A DNA stretch of 64,000 nucleotides. Source: Actinernus sp. WN-2022. Its lineage: Eukaryota; Cnidaria; Anthozoa; Actiniaria; Actinernidae. The position numbers and the translations under genes were made by a program. The stretch is from NCBI GenBank assembly GCA_030867875.1, contig JAOWCC010001589.1, positions 74,547,537 to 74,611,536 of the forward strand, read 5' to 3'. Below the pieces are notes generated by a model, which searched no databases, had not been told where the DNA came from, and saw only the letters and a list, made by a program, of their open reading frames with translations. The stretch's first letter is position 1. Each line of letters begins with the position of its first letter. Shown here one piece after another: positions 46,601 through 54,960 of this stretch.

Positions 46601-49110
46601 CACAGCATGAGAAAAACGCTGGTTCAGAAGCTCAAGAAATCGGGCAACCACGGCACCTTATTCGTGAAATAACTGGTCATGAAAGAGAAACACCCCTGGA
46701 GATACTTACGATGAAGTGGACGAGACACAGCGTCGATAACTTTCCCATATAATACGTGGCTTCCAGGAGTCGAATTCCAGCAAAAACACTGGGAAAATCG
46801 ATCGCACGTATTGCAAGCTACTGAAATGTCTGACTCGTTTATTATACTTGCGCTCGTGCGATTTTGTAATCACGCGTATGATTTCAGACCACATTGCACT
46901 CCACTCAGTTCAATTACCATTATCAACTTCTAAGGCATTGAACGGACCTGATCAGTCCTTGCCGCCTAACTGGTTAGCTCAGTTGGAAGAGCACGGTCTA
47001 GAGTGCGGGAGATTGGGGGTTCGAATCCCGGCTGGGTTCTTGCATGGGCAGGAACGCTTATAAGCCGTTGGCCTTGACTCCTACTTCTAATCAGTATTTG
47101 AAGGGGACGTGAAAGAACCTGTTGTACTTCTCGAAAAAGAGCAGGGGATTGTCACCCGATACAGCAGCCTGGCCACTAACCACACACTCAACATTGTAAA
47201 CTGCGTGGCAGCTATTAGCGCCGTAAGCAGTCCGGAAAAAAATCACTGACGGAGTATGTCAGTAATATGTAAAGAGCCATGAGACTGTAGTGATATGGCG
47301 CTATAGAAATATGGCCATTGTTATTATTGTTACCTAACTGACATTTATTAACCCTTTCACTCCTGGACGCATTTGGGCTCAATGGGTGAAATGCAGAGTG
47401 CTAACTCAACCCTCCCCCCTCAGTTCCAGTTTGGCTAGCCCGGGCTAGTTAAATACTGCTGACTTTTTAAACCAAGGGCTCAAACTTTCCCCATGATGCC
47501 ATTCGGCAGAATTCTACAGACTCGGCGGCGGTGAGTATGGTTTCTTCTGTAGGTTTTCCAATGAAATGTGCTCTAATTTTGGACAAATAAGCCACTGTAA
47601 GAGAGCTAGAGGACATCATTAAGTCTGATGACGGCTGAAAAGTACTTGGTTTGCTTTTAGTAGGCCTTGTGAGGGGTTTCATAGGGTTTTTCTTTTGTGT
47701 TTCTGCTTTGGGACACATGAAATAATTCTTCACTGAAACCCTTGAAATTCTGCAGTTGGTTGTCTTTTCCCCCTGCTCAACCTATTAGGATGTGTTTTTG
47801 TCACTTTAAAGCAACGGCTTGAGTCCAAATCACCGCTCTTGGTTGTAGGGGTAAAAGACTTATAAAAAAAACCTACAGGAGTCCCAGAGGGGGGGTCCCC
47901 TTGTGATTTTTTTGTTGATTACCCAGCATGCAATTGGAGGTGGGAGCAGGAAAAACATGGTGGAGAGAAGTGCAGCATTAAGAATAGCATGCTTCACAGT
48001 CGCAATGTGGGTTTTGTGCAAACAAACCTGGTGGTTCGAAAGATTAAAGAAGGTACTGTAACGACTGAGTGCTGATTTTGTGTTTGCTTTTGATTTCAAG
48101 GGCGAATGGGAAGGATTTTGGAGGGCAATTTTCAGCTCCTCGAAATTGGTGAAAATCGGAGAAACGAAAAACGATCACCAAAACAAATGAGTTTTTCTCC
48201 AAAGTGGGAGAGTCAAGCGATCCCAGTTATAGCTATGACTTTGAAGTCATTCATCCCTTGAAATAATATCGCAACATCGTATTTCCAGCGTGTCTAGGTT
48301 TGATGCAATATTTTTTCCCAGGTACATGCTTCATATTGGCCGCTTTGGGCCGCTCTAGTAGTGAAAGGGTTAAACACTCGTCGTTAATCAGCCATTTACA
48401 AGTTCCCAAGTATAATCTAAAGTCATATGGTTATCGAGCCTTTTCAGTTCACGCCCCTTAGCTATAGAATAACCAGTCCCACTGGAAATTAGCTAGGACT
48501 TGCTCTAACGTTACTTCTTTTAAGTCTAAGTTTTAAAATTAGCGTACAATTAATTTTCTACATTTTTATATTTTTACATTGCATAATATTATTATCAATT
48601 TGTATTTGTATATTCATATATTTCTATATTTTGTAAAGCGCTTAGGGCAGTTTTATGAATAAGCGCTACATCAATTAGATATTATTATTATTATTTATGC
48701 AATTTCCGACAAAAAAAAAAGACACAGAGCCGAATCTAAGACTCGGGCCACCACAGGCAGCCCGATTAACAATAAACAGATTAAAAAGTAACGGCGTCTT
48801 ACCTCGGACACTATGGAGTTGAACTGACTTGTATCGAACTCCCAGTCTTCTCTTGATAGGGTACACCGTACGTTATAGTCATCTTGTCCTGGTGCGATAC
48901 TACCCGTAACGTTACACGCTGTACTGTTTGAAGCACATCTCCAGGGAGGTTCGGCGGCAAGAAAGGTCGGGATCATAACTTGGAAACCGTCTCCGAAGAT
49001 CTTCATAAATGCCATGATGAAAAGCAAACGGAGTTGGTATCGACCAAAACTACCGATTTTCTCCATGACGTCATCCACAGTAAGGGCATGTCCAGCCAGT
49101 AAGGCGGATT
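25418..49110 (-). CDS. SLC22-type organic ion transporter, nine exons
   Basis: Exons, in coding order: 49110-48803, 41823-41595, 41006-40808, 36472-36263, 33573-33439, 31813-31719, 30674-30566, 30018-29946, 25597-25418. All borders are GT/AG and every junction keeps frame, giving about 512 codons, close to the 530-560 usual for SLC22. Family marks: a large Cys-rich loop with NST and NVT glycosylation sites after TM1, motif A GGILSDKFGRKP after TM2, YLPESSRWL after TM6, AELFPTVVRN before TM11 and LPETKDAPTP after TM12. Such proteins are 12-helix plasma-membrane carriers moving organic cations, anions or carnitine; the substrate cannot be read here. No upstream ATG is certain: exon 1 begins at a splice acceptor and codes SALLAGHALTVDDVMEKIGS, so a short first exon is probably missing. 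The long introns are loaded with transposons. It looks intact. Confidence 0.85.
26230..26660 (-). pseudogene. LINE reverse transcriptase fragment in SLC22 intron
   Basis: Minus-strand reading in shifting frames shows GKLPPDWTHAFLVPNFKKGS, then SDPICHF, an HGF...KG block and a degraded DFSKAFDSV-like region (FEFDSVLHQRLL). This is the fingers/palm order of a non-LTR reverse transcriptase. Several frameshifts and stops show it is dead. The 2.9-kb element begins directly after it. Confidence 0.6.
26957..27425 (+). repeat. Left tandem array, ~130-bp units
   Basis: Units start near 26957, 27092, 27220 and 27349 with GTTTAGCAAAACAACAACCA. Complete units carry TGACGTCA or a close variant (CRE-like) and CACGTG (E-box-like) about 8 bases apart. 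Confidence 0.85.
27431..27742 (+). CDS. Unidentified frame in centre of 2.9-kb element
   Basis: A frame of about 100 codons (ISIRVTPSSLLSLGSSATTS through SELRIF) with balanced, protein-like composition. No family recognised and no start context. It could be a captured host fragment or chance. Confidence 0.2.
28577..29420 (-). repeat. Right tandem array, ~130-bp units
   Basis: Inverted relative to the left array. About 6.5 units, each with TTTGCTAAACCGAGGCAAGA, and mostly CGTCACGTGACTGATGACGT. Short frames through it repeat the same peptide (TFSKIVYILPRFSKTTTK) and are artefacts of the array. Confidence 0.9.
29585..29790 (+). repeat. tRNA-derived SINE fragment
   Basis: Starts CTCCCGGTCAACTCAGTAGC (box A-like) and continues GCGGGAGGTCGAATGTTCAA (box B-like). 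The body has CTCGTTCTCGAACTACATAA and GGTTAGACCTTCATGTCTTC. The same body recurs at 41106-41144 and 41463-41500, where a MITE split it. Confidence 0.55.
29946..30018 (-). CDS. SLC22-type gene exon 8
   Basis: 73 bases between CACCAG and GTAAGTATG. Encodes NVGMGTSSAAARIGSISAPF, the conserved RN-G pattern of TM11. Confidence 0.85.
30566..30674 (-). CDS. SLC22-type gene exon 7
   Basis: 109 bases between CTAACAG and GTAAATG. Encodes FLAGRIIMAMSAKFFINISY and YSAELFPTVVR. Confidence 0.85.
31719..31813 (-). CDS. SLC22-type gene exon 6
   Basis: 95 bases between TTCGTAG and GTACTAC. Encodes CGRKKTVIIGLIAAAILSTC, the loop and start of TM9. Confidence 0.8.
31888..32212. mobile_element. Palindromic MITE, copy A
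   Basis: About 325 bases. The right part folds back (CATGTTTTATACTATCATAA with TTATGATAGTATAAAACATG). A second copy with the same internal order lies at 38568-38889. Both are in SLC22 introns. No coding frame. Confidence 0.8.
32470..33190 (+). repeat. Tandem array with CACGTG and CCAAT motifs
   Basis: Roughly six units of 75-90 bases: TTTACTGGAAACAGTCACGT, GATATATCACTTCAATAACC, AATGAATTGAGCTCGTGATC, CCATGGGAAAGGC. Most hold CACGTG and AACCAATG. A 314-base MITE (32588-32901) interrupts the array. Confidence 0.85.
32588..32901. mobile_element. MITE inside the tandem array
   Basis: Inverted ends of 25 bases, perfect except one mismatch, beginning TCAGGGGCATTAAGGCATGG. Pairing continues inward through CCGCCGCAAATCAAGAGG and TCTATCTCTTGGTGCTTGT. 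No coding frame. Confidence 0.85.
33439..33573 (-). CDS. SLC22-type gene exon 5
   Basis: 135 bases between CCTACAG and GTAAATTAA. Encodes MVISLVYYGVSFGAGSFGGN and the FFLVSIVELPSNW region of TM7-8. Confidence 0.85.
34438..35265. mobile_element. TIR element in SLC22 intron 4
   Basis: Inverted ends: CCTCTCCCCACTCACGGCTG on the left and the complement of CAGCCGTTAGTGGGGGGAGG on the right, both continuing GGCGCGCG. About 830 bases, no transposase frame recognised. Confidence 0.65.
35310..35412. repeat. Hairpin-forming repeat
   Basis: CCAGGCCTTCTGGTA on the left pairs with CCAGAAGGCCTAGG on the right across about 75 bases. Likely a small MITE. A TGACGTCA-like site (GTGACGTCAC) lies inside. Confidence 0.5.
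36263..36472 (-). CDS. SLC22-type gene exon 4
   Basis: 210 bases between TGTTCAG and GTAAGTAG. Encodes YLPESSRWLMVNDQAKRANA, the intracellular loop after TM6, ending YQTIVNWIC. Confidence 0.85.
37540..37620 (-). repeat. SINE/LINE 3' tail remnant
   Basis: The complement of TAAAGCGCTTTTGAATA and GCGCTATATAAATTG is the common 3' tail of cnidarian SINE/L2-type elements. Similar tails are at 41925-41995 and 48635-48690. No gene is seen from 36.5 to 37.9 kb. Confidence 0.45.
37898..38137 (-). pseudogene. LINE ORF2 C-terminal tail
   Basis: The frame contains VVWNSLPLTIRLCSNIDSFK followed by LKTYLFKKAF, the typical end of a CR1/L2-like ORF2. Only the last third of the 79-codon frame is recognisable. 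Confidence 0.65.
38568..38889. mobile_element. Palindromic MITE, copy B
   Basis: Second copy of the 31888-32212 element in the same orientation, with the same arms (GTTTTATACTATCAAAAAAC and TTTATGATAGTATAAAACAT). Confidence 0.8.
39960..40180 (+). repeat. tRNA-derived SINE, copy 1
   Basis: tRNA-like head: GTTAGTTCAGATGGTAGAGC (box A-like) and GGGGTTTGAATCCC (box B-like). The body has GTATAAGCCATTGGC and CTCGAGAAAGCTTAGGGATT. Shares body with copies at 40280 and 46963. Confidence 0.75.
40280..40520 (+). repeat. tRNA-derived SINE, copy 2
   Basis: Head GTTAGCTTAGGTGGTAGAGC with GGGGTTCGAATCCCATGC, body ATATAAGCCGTTGGC and GAGAATTGTCTCCCGACACA. It follows copy 1 by about 100 bases, and the short sequence before each head is also repeated (TTTTCGCAGTTTTC). 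Confidence 0.75.
40808..41006 (-). CDS. SLC22-type gene exon 3
   Basis: 199 bases between CAACCAG and GTAGGTAT. Encodes SSSLAMFVLLLEYVGIRHRA and the TM5-6 region ending LLQIFFW. Confidence 0.85.
41145..41462. mobile_element. hAT-like MITE with perfect 8-bp duplication
   Basis: CCCGGGGGGGGGACTCCC and its complement end a 318-base element. TTCACATA occurs directly on both sides (41137-41144, 41463-41470). ACCTTTTAGGGGTC-type motifs repeat four or five times inside. It split a SINE fragment. Confidence 0.9.
41595..41823 (-). CDS. SLC22-type gene exon 2
   Basis: 229 bases between GTTTCAG and GTAAGTTAA. Encodes WDLVCDKSSLASLSKSIVFA and the MFS motif A GGILSDKFGRKP. Confidence 0.9.
42411..43070 (-). 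pseudogene. LINE reverse transcriptase fragment
   Basis: Minus-strand frames in order show LVRVQNDVLRAIDDNCGV, a broken LLDMSAAFDT(I)DHDNLL palm motif, FGIQGDALRWFRSYLTERTQ, then FVTSKLDSCNSLLFGLPKNE and LTPVLIQLHWLPNWRTTDLI. This is the palm-to-thumb order of a CR1/L2-like element. Stops and frameshifts make it dead. Confidence 0.8.
43287..43407 (+). pseudogene. Crypton/KIAA1958-like N-terminal exon remnant
   Basis: ATG at 43287 opens MAGVNSRFAIVSDAEILEIQ, then KAVPKSTKNSTKYGLRVFQG, ending at a GTAAAA donor. The pattern of polar start, then VPKST...T-YG--VF, is that of the N-terminal helix of Crypton-derived tyrosine-recombinase relatives that are abundant in cnidarians. It lies in the first large SLC22 intron on the opposite strand. 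Whether it is expressed is unknown. Confidence 0.45.
43555..43650 (+). repeat. Short tandem repeat of CAACCTAGTTT units
   Basis: Four or so units of TTTTTTCAACCTAGTTTGTT. An inverted related motif (AAACTAGGTTGAATC) appears at 44523, so the interval 43555-44560 may be a TIR element. Confidence 0.5.
43868..43945 (-). repeat. tRNA-like sequence, probably SINE-derived
   Basis: Minus strand reads GGTTCAGGGTTCGAGTCTCG (box B-like arm) with CTGGTCTTTCAAGCC at the anticodon-arm position. The 5' acceptor half does not pair with the 3' half, so it is not a functional tRNA gene. Confidence 0.35.
44600..45085 (+). pseudogene. Crypton/KIAA1958-like coding remnant
   Basis: Frame 44615-44819 gives an acidic, Thr/Ser-rich segment. 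After two in-frame TGA codons the same frame continues STKQWLNVFKSWSQSRNLGG and ALDKLITQFYAEVKKK. A one-base shift in an A-run leads to KDGKDYEPESLRIMQSDLEK. The W-x-VF-SW...L...FY-EV...Y-P-SL order matches the SAM-like N-terminal domain of Crypton-derived proteins. Two stops and one shift make it a pseudogene here. The catalytic recombinase domain is not seen. Confidence 0.6.
45090..46960. other. No supported gene
   Basis: Overlapping frames on both strands at 45142-45547 look interesting by length but show no domain. A (CT)n patch causes a Ser-Leu run. Part may be retroelement sequence. Confidence 0.4.
46963..47336 (+). repeat. tRNA-derived SINE, copy 3 (longest)
   Basis: Head TGGTTAGCTCAGTTGGAAGA (box A) and GGTTCGAATCC (box B). 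The body shares CTTATAAGCCGTTGGC, then GGGGACGTGAAAGAACCTGT with the two copies near 40 kb. The tail GGCGCTATAGAAATATGGCC ends in a TTATT run. This best-preserved copy shows the full layout of the family. Confidence 0.8.
47348..48373. mobile_element. piggyBac-like non-autonomous element
   Basis: TTAA at both outer ends, then CCCTTTCACT and its complement AGTGAAAGGG. This is the piggyBac signature. 1,026 bases, no transposase frame; an 88-codon frame inside (47467-47733) is not recognised. It lies upstream of SLC22 exon 1 in transcript terms of the next intron. Confidence 0.8.
48635..48690 (+). repeat. SINE/LINE 3' tail
   Basis: TTGTAAAGCGCTTAGGGCAG, a GCGCTACATCAATTA block and an ATT run: the typical 3' end of cnidarian SINE/L2-type elements. 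Confidence 0.6.
48803..49110 (-). CDS. SLC22-type gene exon 1 (first recognised)
   Basis: 308 bases between TTCTTTTAG and GTAAGACG. Codes VDDVMEKIGSFGRYQLRLLF, the TM1 region, then a large extracellular loop with Cys residues and NST/NVT glycosylation sites. The only in-frame Met codons are internal (VDDVM onward), so the start is either there or in an upstream exon. Confidence 0.85.
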
Positions 49111-49689
49111 CTAAAAGAACAACATCAAATTAAACATTTTATCTTATAAATAATTATCGGGAGCATCCTAAGAACGCGTGGTCTCATTGGCTAAAAGACA
49201 TGAGCTTTAATTCCTAAATACAGGCTTCAGCTGGAAAAACACGTGGTCATAATCAAGCCAATCAGCAACGAGACGCTTTGTAAACAACATCAGAATGGCT
49301 TTCTTTCAACGCTCTCGTCCAGGATAACCTTGTTTATAATTATTATACTAGAAGTTCTCAATGAGAAGTTAAGTGCTGCCTAGCTTCCACACTACATTCC
49401 ACTGGCTGCTTCTTGAACTACAGTTGTCATTGACGCCTGCTCGCACTGTGGCAGTCTGATGACCTTACCTAGAGCTAAATATGTGTAATGTCAAACCTGC
49501 AAATACTCAGGTCACACGCTAAAACTTCAATATAATTTCCAATTCATCTAATTATAAAGCAGTACCGTTTTCATCTGGCATTTCCAAATTATTTCATTTT
49601 CAGAAATCCTATTCCATTGTTGTCGGGGGGGGGGGGGGGTTATGCAATTCCCCCTGTCACGCTAGTAAACCTGTCGACATCTTAGGTCA

Positions 49690-49915
49690 TGCTGACCTCA
49701 GGCTCTGTTATTCTATTGTTACATTGTTATCCACTCTTAATCTTCTGCTTGGTATTCTTTCGTTTAAAAACTCCATGAGGGTTTCTGCCGTCAAATTGAT
49801 CTTCCTCAGCTTTCCCCATATTAACAGACATGCCTTCTAAGGGATCTCAGTCAAGCAGAAAGACTCCCCAGCTAGGGTATTCTTTCGTAAAACATGCCTC
49901 TTAGCTGTGTGATTT
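49690..49915 (-). repeat. Dispersed repeat, mate of 21557-21840
   Basis: Carries AAACTCCATGAGGGTTTCTG, CTTCCTCAGCTTTCCCCATA and GGGTATTCTTTCGTAAAACA, the mirrored, diverged order of the 21.6-kb copy. Confidence 0.65.
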
Positions 49916-49974
49916 CTCAGTTGTTGCGACCAATTTCGCTAAGTGTTTAGGCAAAAAATTAATAATTCTCTACG

Positions 49975-50240
49975 AATTCCAGCTAGAAATCCCTTCGTAA
50001 ATCATCATTTATCGAGAACCGGACTTCTTAGAGGTAAACGATCATATTCATTTTTACGGCATAATTTTTTTAATGAATTCGCGCGTATTTTTTTGCTTCA
50101 ATAAAAGCTGAGTTATTATATTGAAAATGAACGCGAACAATCGTACAGCTACTAAGAATCTACCAGTCAGGCTTTTACGAGCAAATCGAGTGAGTAGACG
50201 GACGAACGGCTCTGGCAAAGAGGGGAAAGAAGGCACACGT
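49975..50240 (+). repeat. Duplicated fragment of the chromodomain locus
   Basis: 49979-50035 copies exon 1 of the chromodomain gene with its donor (AGAAATCCCTTCGTAAATCA). 50131-50235 copies the intron part at 15490-15378 (CAAATCGAGTGAGTA, GGCAAAGAGGGGAAAG). In between there are only about 95 bases, where the original locus has a ~940-base LINE. Confidence 0.75.
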
Positions 50241-50244
50241 GGTG

Positions 50245-51110
50245 GCTGTTATTACAAGATGCGGCTGAACATAAACCTCAAATTATAAATCCCTCACAGT
50301 AATCCTCGCTGGGAAGCGTGAGGAAAATGTGAAGCCACATTTGGATACATTTACGTGATAAAACGTCCTTTGAGCTACTAGAATTGATCGGGGCAAAACA
50401 ACAACCGCTCGAGTTTTATACTTTAAAGTTGACCAGAGGAACCATGGTAGTGACTGAAAGGAAGGAAATTACAGTAAACATAGAGGTCATAATTAAATGA
50501 CAGATAGTTGCTCTTTTTATCACAGCTTGGGAAACCAGAATTATTCGTTTAAACTTGATAAAATACGATTTTATAGTAACTAACATAGTTTAGAAAATAA
50601 ATCGAACGAGGCAATTGAGATTTGTTAAAATACCGTCTCATAATTTAACTTCAAACACAAACTTCCATACAAACTACAGTAACATTTTTAGCATCTCAAC
50701 ATCTAATTATTGCTCTAATTTGGTGTCGAGTGCGCACGCGTGGGATGGATTTCTGACAATATATTACACGCGAATCGAATACATACAATCTCCGTGATTG
50801 ATTTGACTGATCATGAAACAGTAAATGTTCCATTTAACAACAAAGCCAACAGCGATATACACACTGCCGATCTCTACAGAGCTCATTATAGGCTTCAGAA
50901 CCTGATGCATGAATGTTCCCTCGACCTGACTGACGTATTATTAAAGGTCAGATAGCGAACGCGGTATAAAGTGCTTCGTAAAGTGTAATTTGTTTGGGGC
51001 GGTTTGGTCGTAGAGAGGTTTATCGTTTGCATCTTCCGATTCGATGTTTCACATTTTGTTTCTCTCTTGGCCAAAACAAACAAGCGGTGTCACGTCAATG
51101 TGTTGTGTTC
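50245..51110. other. No clear gene
   Basis: AT-rich, no supported exon. Confidence 0.4.
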
Positions 51111-51118
51111 AGTGTTAT

Positions 51119-51288
51119 TCTCAAAGCAATAAGATTGAGTCTGAATTTGAAACTAACCTCACCTGCGTTGTTTGGTTTATAGGGTTTGCGTTTACTCAGA
51201 AACACACGCAAAGCAAACCCAAACCCAAACCCAAACGCATGTTAGGTTAGTTTCAAATTCAGACTCGAGCTTATTGCTTTAGAAATAT
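51119..51288. mobile_element. Hairpin MITE with telomere-like loop
   Basis: Arms of about 50 bases (AAAGCAATAAGATTGAGTCT with AGACTCGAGCTTATTGCTTT) continue through GAATTTGAAACTAACCT. The loop holds CCCAAACCCAAACCCAAACG. Confidence 0.8.
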
Positions 51289-51719
51289 CTGCTTTGATCG
51301 TACCTAGCCCTGTACATCATAAAAATGCAAAATCCACTCTCGTATAAAGCGGATAAACTCCCGTAACAACCACCTTCCCAAATCCCCAGGGTGGACGCTT
51401 ACAAGAGCTTCAACTATGTAACTAAAATCACATAAATTACATACATTTTCTAACGAATCATAAGTTATACTCTCCGCCATGTTGGGGCGAAGGATTGAGC
51501 TCACGAATATATAATTAGAGCGGTACAAAAAGGCGGCAAATTTTCGAGGTCGTGCCCCCCACACCCCCCCCCCCCCCCTCCCCTCCCAAAAAAAAAAGGT
51601 CGTGCCAAAAAAAGACGTGTCAAAAAAAGTTGAAGTCGTTTCACCCACAAAGTCGTGCCAAAAAAGTTGAAGTCGTGCCAAAAGTACTCGTGAATAAGAA
51701 AATGGAGTCGTGAATACAT

Positions 51720-52025
51720 GGCCTTAGGGAAGAGGTCAAAACAATGGATTTCGAATGGGACCCAATTTTGTCAGGGGAGGTGGTGGGTGATTTTCTCGCG
51801 TTGTAAAATAGGGATACGTGATTTTAATGCAGACACACGTTCTTCTCTGCCTGTAGAAACTAGAAATGTAGTTACTTCTTCAATAAGTATTTTATTCAAG
51901 AAGATATTTGTGGTCAAAAATCTAGATGTTGCCAAAATAGGTGGTGGGTTCCGGGTACAACCCCCCTTCCATCAAAATTGGATCCCGCCAGAGTACCATT
52001 GTTTTGACCTCTTCCCTTACAGGCC
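51720..52025. mobile_element. MITE with GGCCTTAGGGAAGAGG ends
   Basis: Inverted ends of about 29 bases, differing by one small indel (GGCCTTAGGGAAGAGG versus GGCCTGTAAGGGAAGAGG), continuing TCAAAACAATGG. About 306 bases. The stretch just upstream (51590-51715) is a short GTCGTGCCAAAA tandem repeat after a long C-run. Confidence 0.8.
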
Positions 52026-52029
52026 ACCG

Positions 52030-53260
52030 TAGATATCAAGAAGGTACTAATCGAGTGAGATCAGTAAACATTATCACAAATTTCTACAGTTATACAATGA
52101 TCACTTGTGAAAGACCTTGTTCAATAGTGTTGATCCATTCGTATGCGAAAAAAGTAGGATACTTTATTTTTGAAGCATTTGATCGGAAAACCGATATCTC
52201 ACACGTACATAGGCTTAAATTTTTAATCATTTATTTGTTTTGTGACAGCTTATTTACAATACCATTTGTGTATATGCGAATGCTAATAAAGTTGTTGTTG
52301 TTGAGTGCGGTACAAGCGCGAAGAGTATTCATCGTTCGAGCGGATCGGGATATAAATGCAGTTTTCCTATAACAACTGCGGACGAACCAGCAGAAACGTT
52401 CGCACGAAATTATAAGTAAAGTACATGTTTATATTATGTTTTCCAAAAAGGAAAGGAAAGAAGTTTTGAATGGAAATATGCATTTACAAGAGCGACGCGT
52501 TGAGGAAATGACGTCACGACAGCAAACCGTTGGTCCAAAATCGCTCAGTATTTGGAACACACTTCAGTAATGGCGGACGTGGTTTCGACGGTATACTCTG
52601 CAAAATTCATAGGTTAATTTGGTAATATTTTTCACTGATTTGGATATTTTCAACACTGTGCGTCGTTTTGGAAGACAAAAAGTTGAAAAGAAAATGGTTG
52701 AATTTCGTCTTTAAAGATATGGGAATTGCTGCGCAGCGAGCGGAGAATTAATAATGTGGACAACATCTCGCAACGTATCATTGCGTTAATTCACTGTTTC
52801 GACCACATTATCCCTTGCGTTATCAAGATGGGGAGCAGCACATCATCTTCTATTAGCCTTCGATAAAGTCAAGCAGCCGGTTCAAAGCTCAGGCCCGGGG
52901 CTCAGGGAGTACCAGGAAATCGTTGATATCATGATGTCGGGACAAAATGAAAATAAATCGGGACAACATACCAAAGCTCAGGCTTCAGTCACACGATAGC
53001 CCCAAAACTACAAAATGTATTCATCTAACACCTTGGCATTTTTATCACCCAGTAATATATTTTTCCTGCCAAAGAGCTACTGTAGGTTTTCTTTACTGAT
53101 ACACTTCCTTAACTGAGCGGCAGCATTCACTACCTATTCGGTATACTAGTTAACGTAATTGTATTTTCACCGAGTAGCCGACTGATTCAGAGCTTTCTCT
53201 CCAAGGCACAGCTGCTCTCCACGGCACAACACAATATATTGCATTCAATTAAAGCTGGTC
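52030..53260. other. No clear gene
   Basis: No supported exon or element end. Confidence 0.4.
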
Positions 53261-53411
53261 TAATAGACCGGTTACAGCGTCATTGGTTACCGTTGTCAAG
53301 GCCGAACTCGAGGTCAACCACAATCAAAACAACAGTCGAAACCATGGTCAAACACAGTGCGGAATACACCGAGCTAATGCAGCGAAAAAAAACACCGTTT
53401 ATTTCTTAGAA

Positions 53412-53560
53412 ATGTCATCCAAACGTTTTTTACCGGGCTATTTTATAGATTTACAAGCTAAAGAGTCTCGAGAAAGATATCTAACGAAGCTGAAGTACGT
53501 AGATGGACAGGATCCATATGAGATTCCGAGGGCAGTGTCTAGAAAGACGATCTGGAGACT
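53412..53560 (+). pseudogene. YqaJ/SWIM-family N-terminal fragment
   Basis: The frame MSSKRFLPGYFIDLQAKES then RYLTKLKYVDGQDPYEIP matches the start pattern (RYL-KL--I-G-DPY--P) of cnidarian proteins with a SWIM zinc finger and a YqaJ-type nuclease. It lies in the left arm of the 2-kb element and is repeated inverted in the right arm. No full gene follows. Confidence 0.5.
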
Positions 53561-53739
53561 TTGCGTCACCAGCAATATGAGACATTTGAGCCGCAGTCAG
53601 CGCCGTTGCATTTCGTGACGCGTAACACAAGTCAGTGATGTACTGTCGGGATCGGTTAGGCACCGAAAAAGCGAAGATCCAGCTGTCGAGTTTTTGAAGC
53701 AGAAAGACTGATAGCATGTCGAAAAAAATTCAAAGATAT

Positions 53740-54250
53740 ATTTACAGTCAAAACCAAGCAGGCACTGCTCAATTGCTGCTATCGGAGAGGACCTGGAAAC
53801 TAATTCACATCCCACAATACAGTGCATGGCTAAAGAAATTGGCGGAGAAATCGAACGTGAACTCCGAGAAAGTCTGTACGCGATTCATTATTTTCTTATT
53901 GTTAACTTTGAGGCACTGTACTTGAAGTATGCTGTCTTTAACTGCAAAAAGAACCACTTTGGAGCGCCTATTTAAAGGATGTTTTCAGTTATACGTGTTC
54001 AAAACAAAGTATACTACAGCAATCGTGGAGGCCCAAGTTGTGATTATGAACTGTGTGTACGGTAGGCTGGCCTATATTATTGCATTTTTAACAAATTTAG
54101 TGTATTTGTATGTAATAAAATGGACTCCTCACTAGAGTTTTCAACTTATTGGGGAACCACTTTATCGCAAGAAGATTCGTCAGAGTATACAACAGAAAGA
54201 ACGGTCTTATTCATGTATTATAGAATCGAGCGAGCCAAACTGCATTGAAT
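53740..54250 (+). repeat. Dispersed repeat, mate of 11006-11580
   Basis: Same landmarks as the 11-kb copy in opposite orientation. Together with 53570-53725 (mate of 15170-15395) it forms the middle of the 2-kb element. Confidence 0.7.
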
Positions 54251-54676
54251 CACTCTTTCAAAATAAAATAGCAGATTTTTATTTTACCGTCATACATTTA
54301 TTGTAATATTATAGCCGCCATTTTGAAAGATTTTGACATTCATTGAGCATGCGCGACGCCATTTTGTCCCATATTGCTGGCAACGCCTAGCGTTTAATAC
54401 CTACAGATGTCGGAATGTATCTGCTGTTTAAAGAAAGCCCGAATACACAGGACCAGTTCATGAACTAAAAAAGCCTTCAGTGCTACCAGAAATTTGCAAA
54501 TGACTAGGAAATATATTGAGCAAATAATTTGGCGACAAACGTCTGATGACAGCGAAGGTAAGTATGTGCGTGACGATCGTCGCGTCGTTGTTTACTCGAT
54601 CGAGCGAACGTGAAATCTGATCGACAATCAAACGAAATAAAAACAGTATCTCTTCTGCAGGTTAACCATTCCCAAA

Positions 54677-54960
54677 ATGTCGGAAAAGCCGCTTATCCCA
54701 TGGGTTGTCTATGAGATTTGGCAGCTCACTGTGACTGTATGGCTGGCCTTGGGTATGCATACGCAGCAGAGCGATCCCCAGAATCCTTTTAGCGAGTCAC
54801 GTCGTTTGGCCCCACGAAGCTTCTCTTCAGTTGGGCTGTTGAAGCTGACTGCAGCTTTCTCCAAGGCCAAATTAGTTGCTCAAGACTTCCCTGACCCAGC
54901 CATTCGCAAAGTTATAGTATCACTGAAGGCATTTATAGTTAATGAGCTGGTCCTGTGTAT
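54677..54960 (+). pseudogene. YqaJ/SWIM-family middle fragment
   Basis: Opens MSEKPLIPWVVYEI. A shift of frame then gives HCDCMAGLGYA, the C-x-C half of a SWIM zinc finger (pattern CxC...CxH). The second half is not intact. The rest of the 147-codon frame past about 54970 is antisense to the element's right arm and should not be read as protein. Confidence 0.5.

Noticed and set aside
46963..47038. Functional tRNA gene
   Set aside because: Box A and box B are good, but the sequence continues into a shared body and ATT tail with two sister copies, so it is a SINE head.
51501..51719. Gly- and Phe-rich minus-strand frames
   Set aside because: Caused by a long C-run and the GTCGTGCCAAAA tandem repeat.
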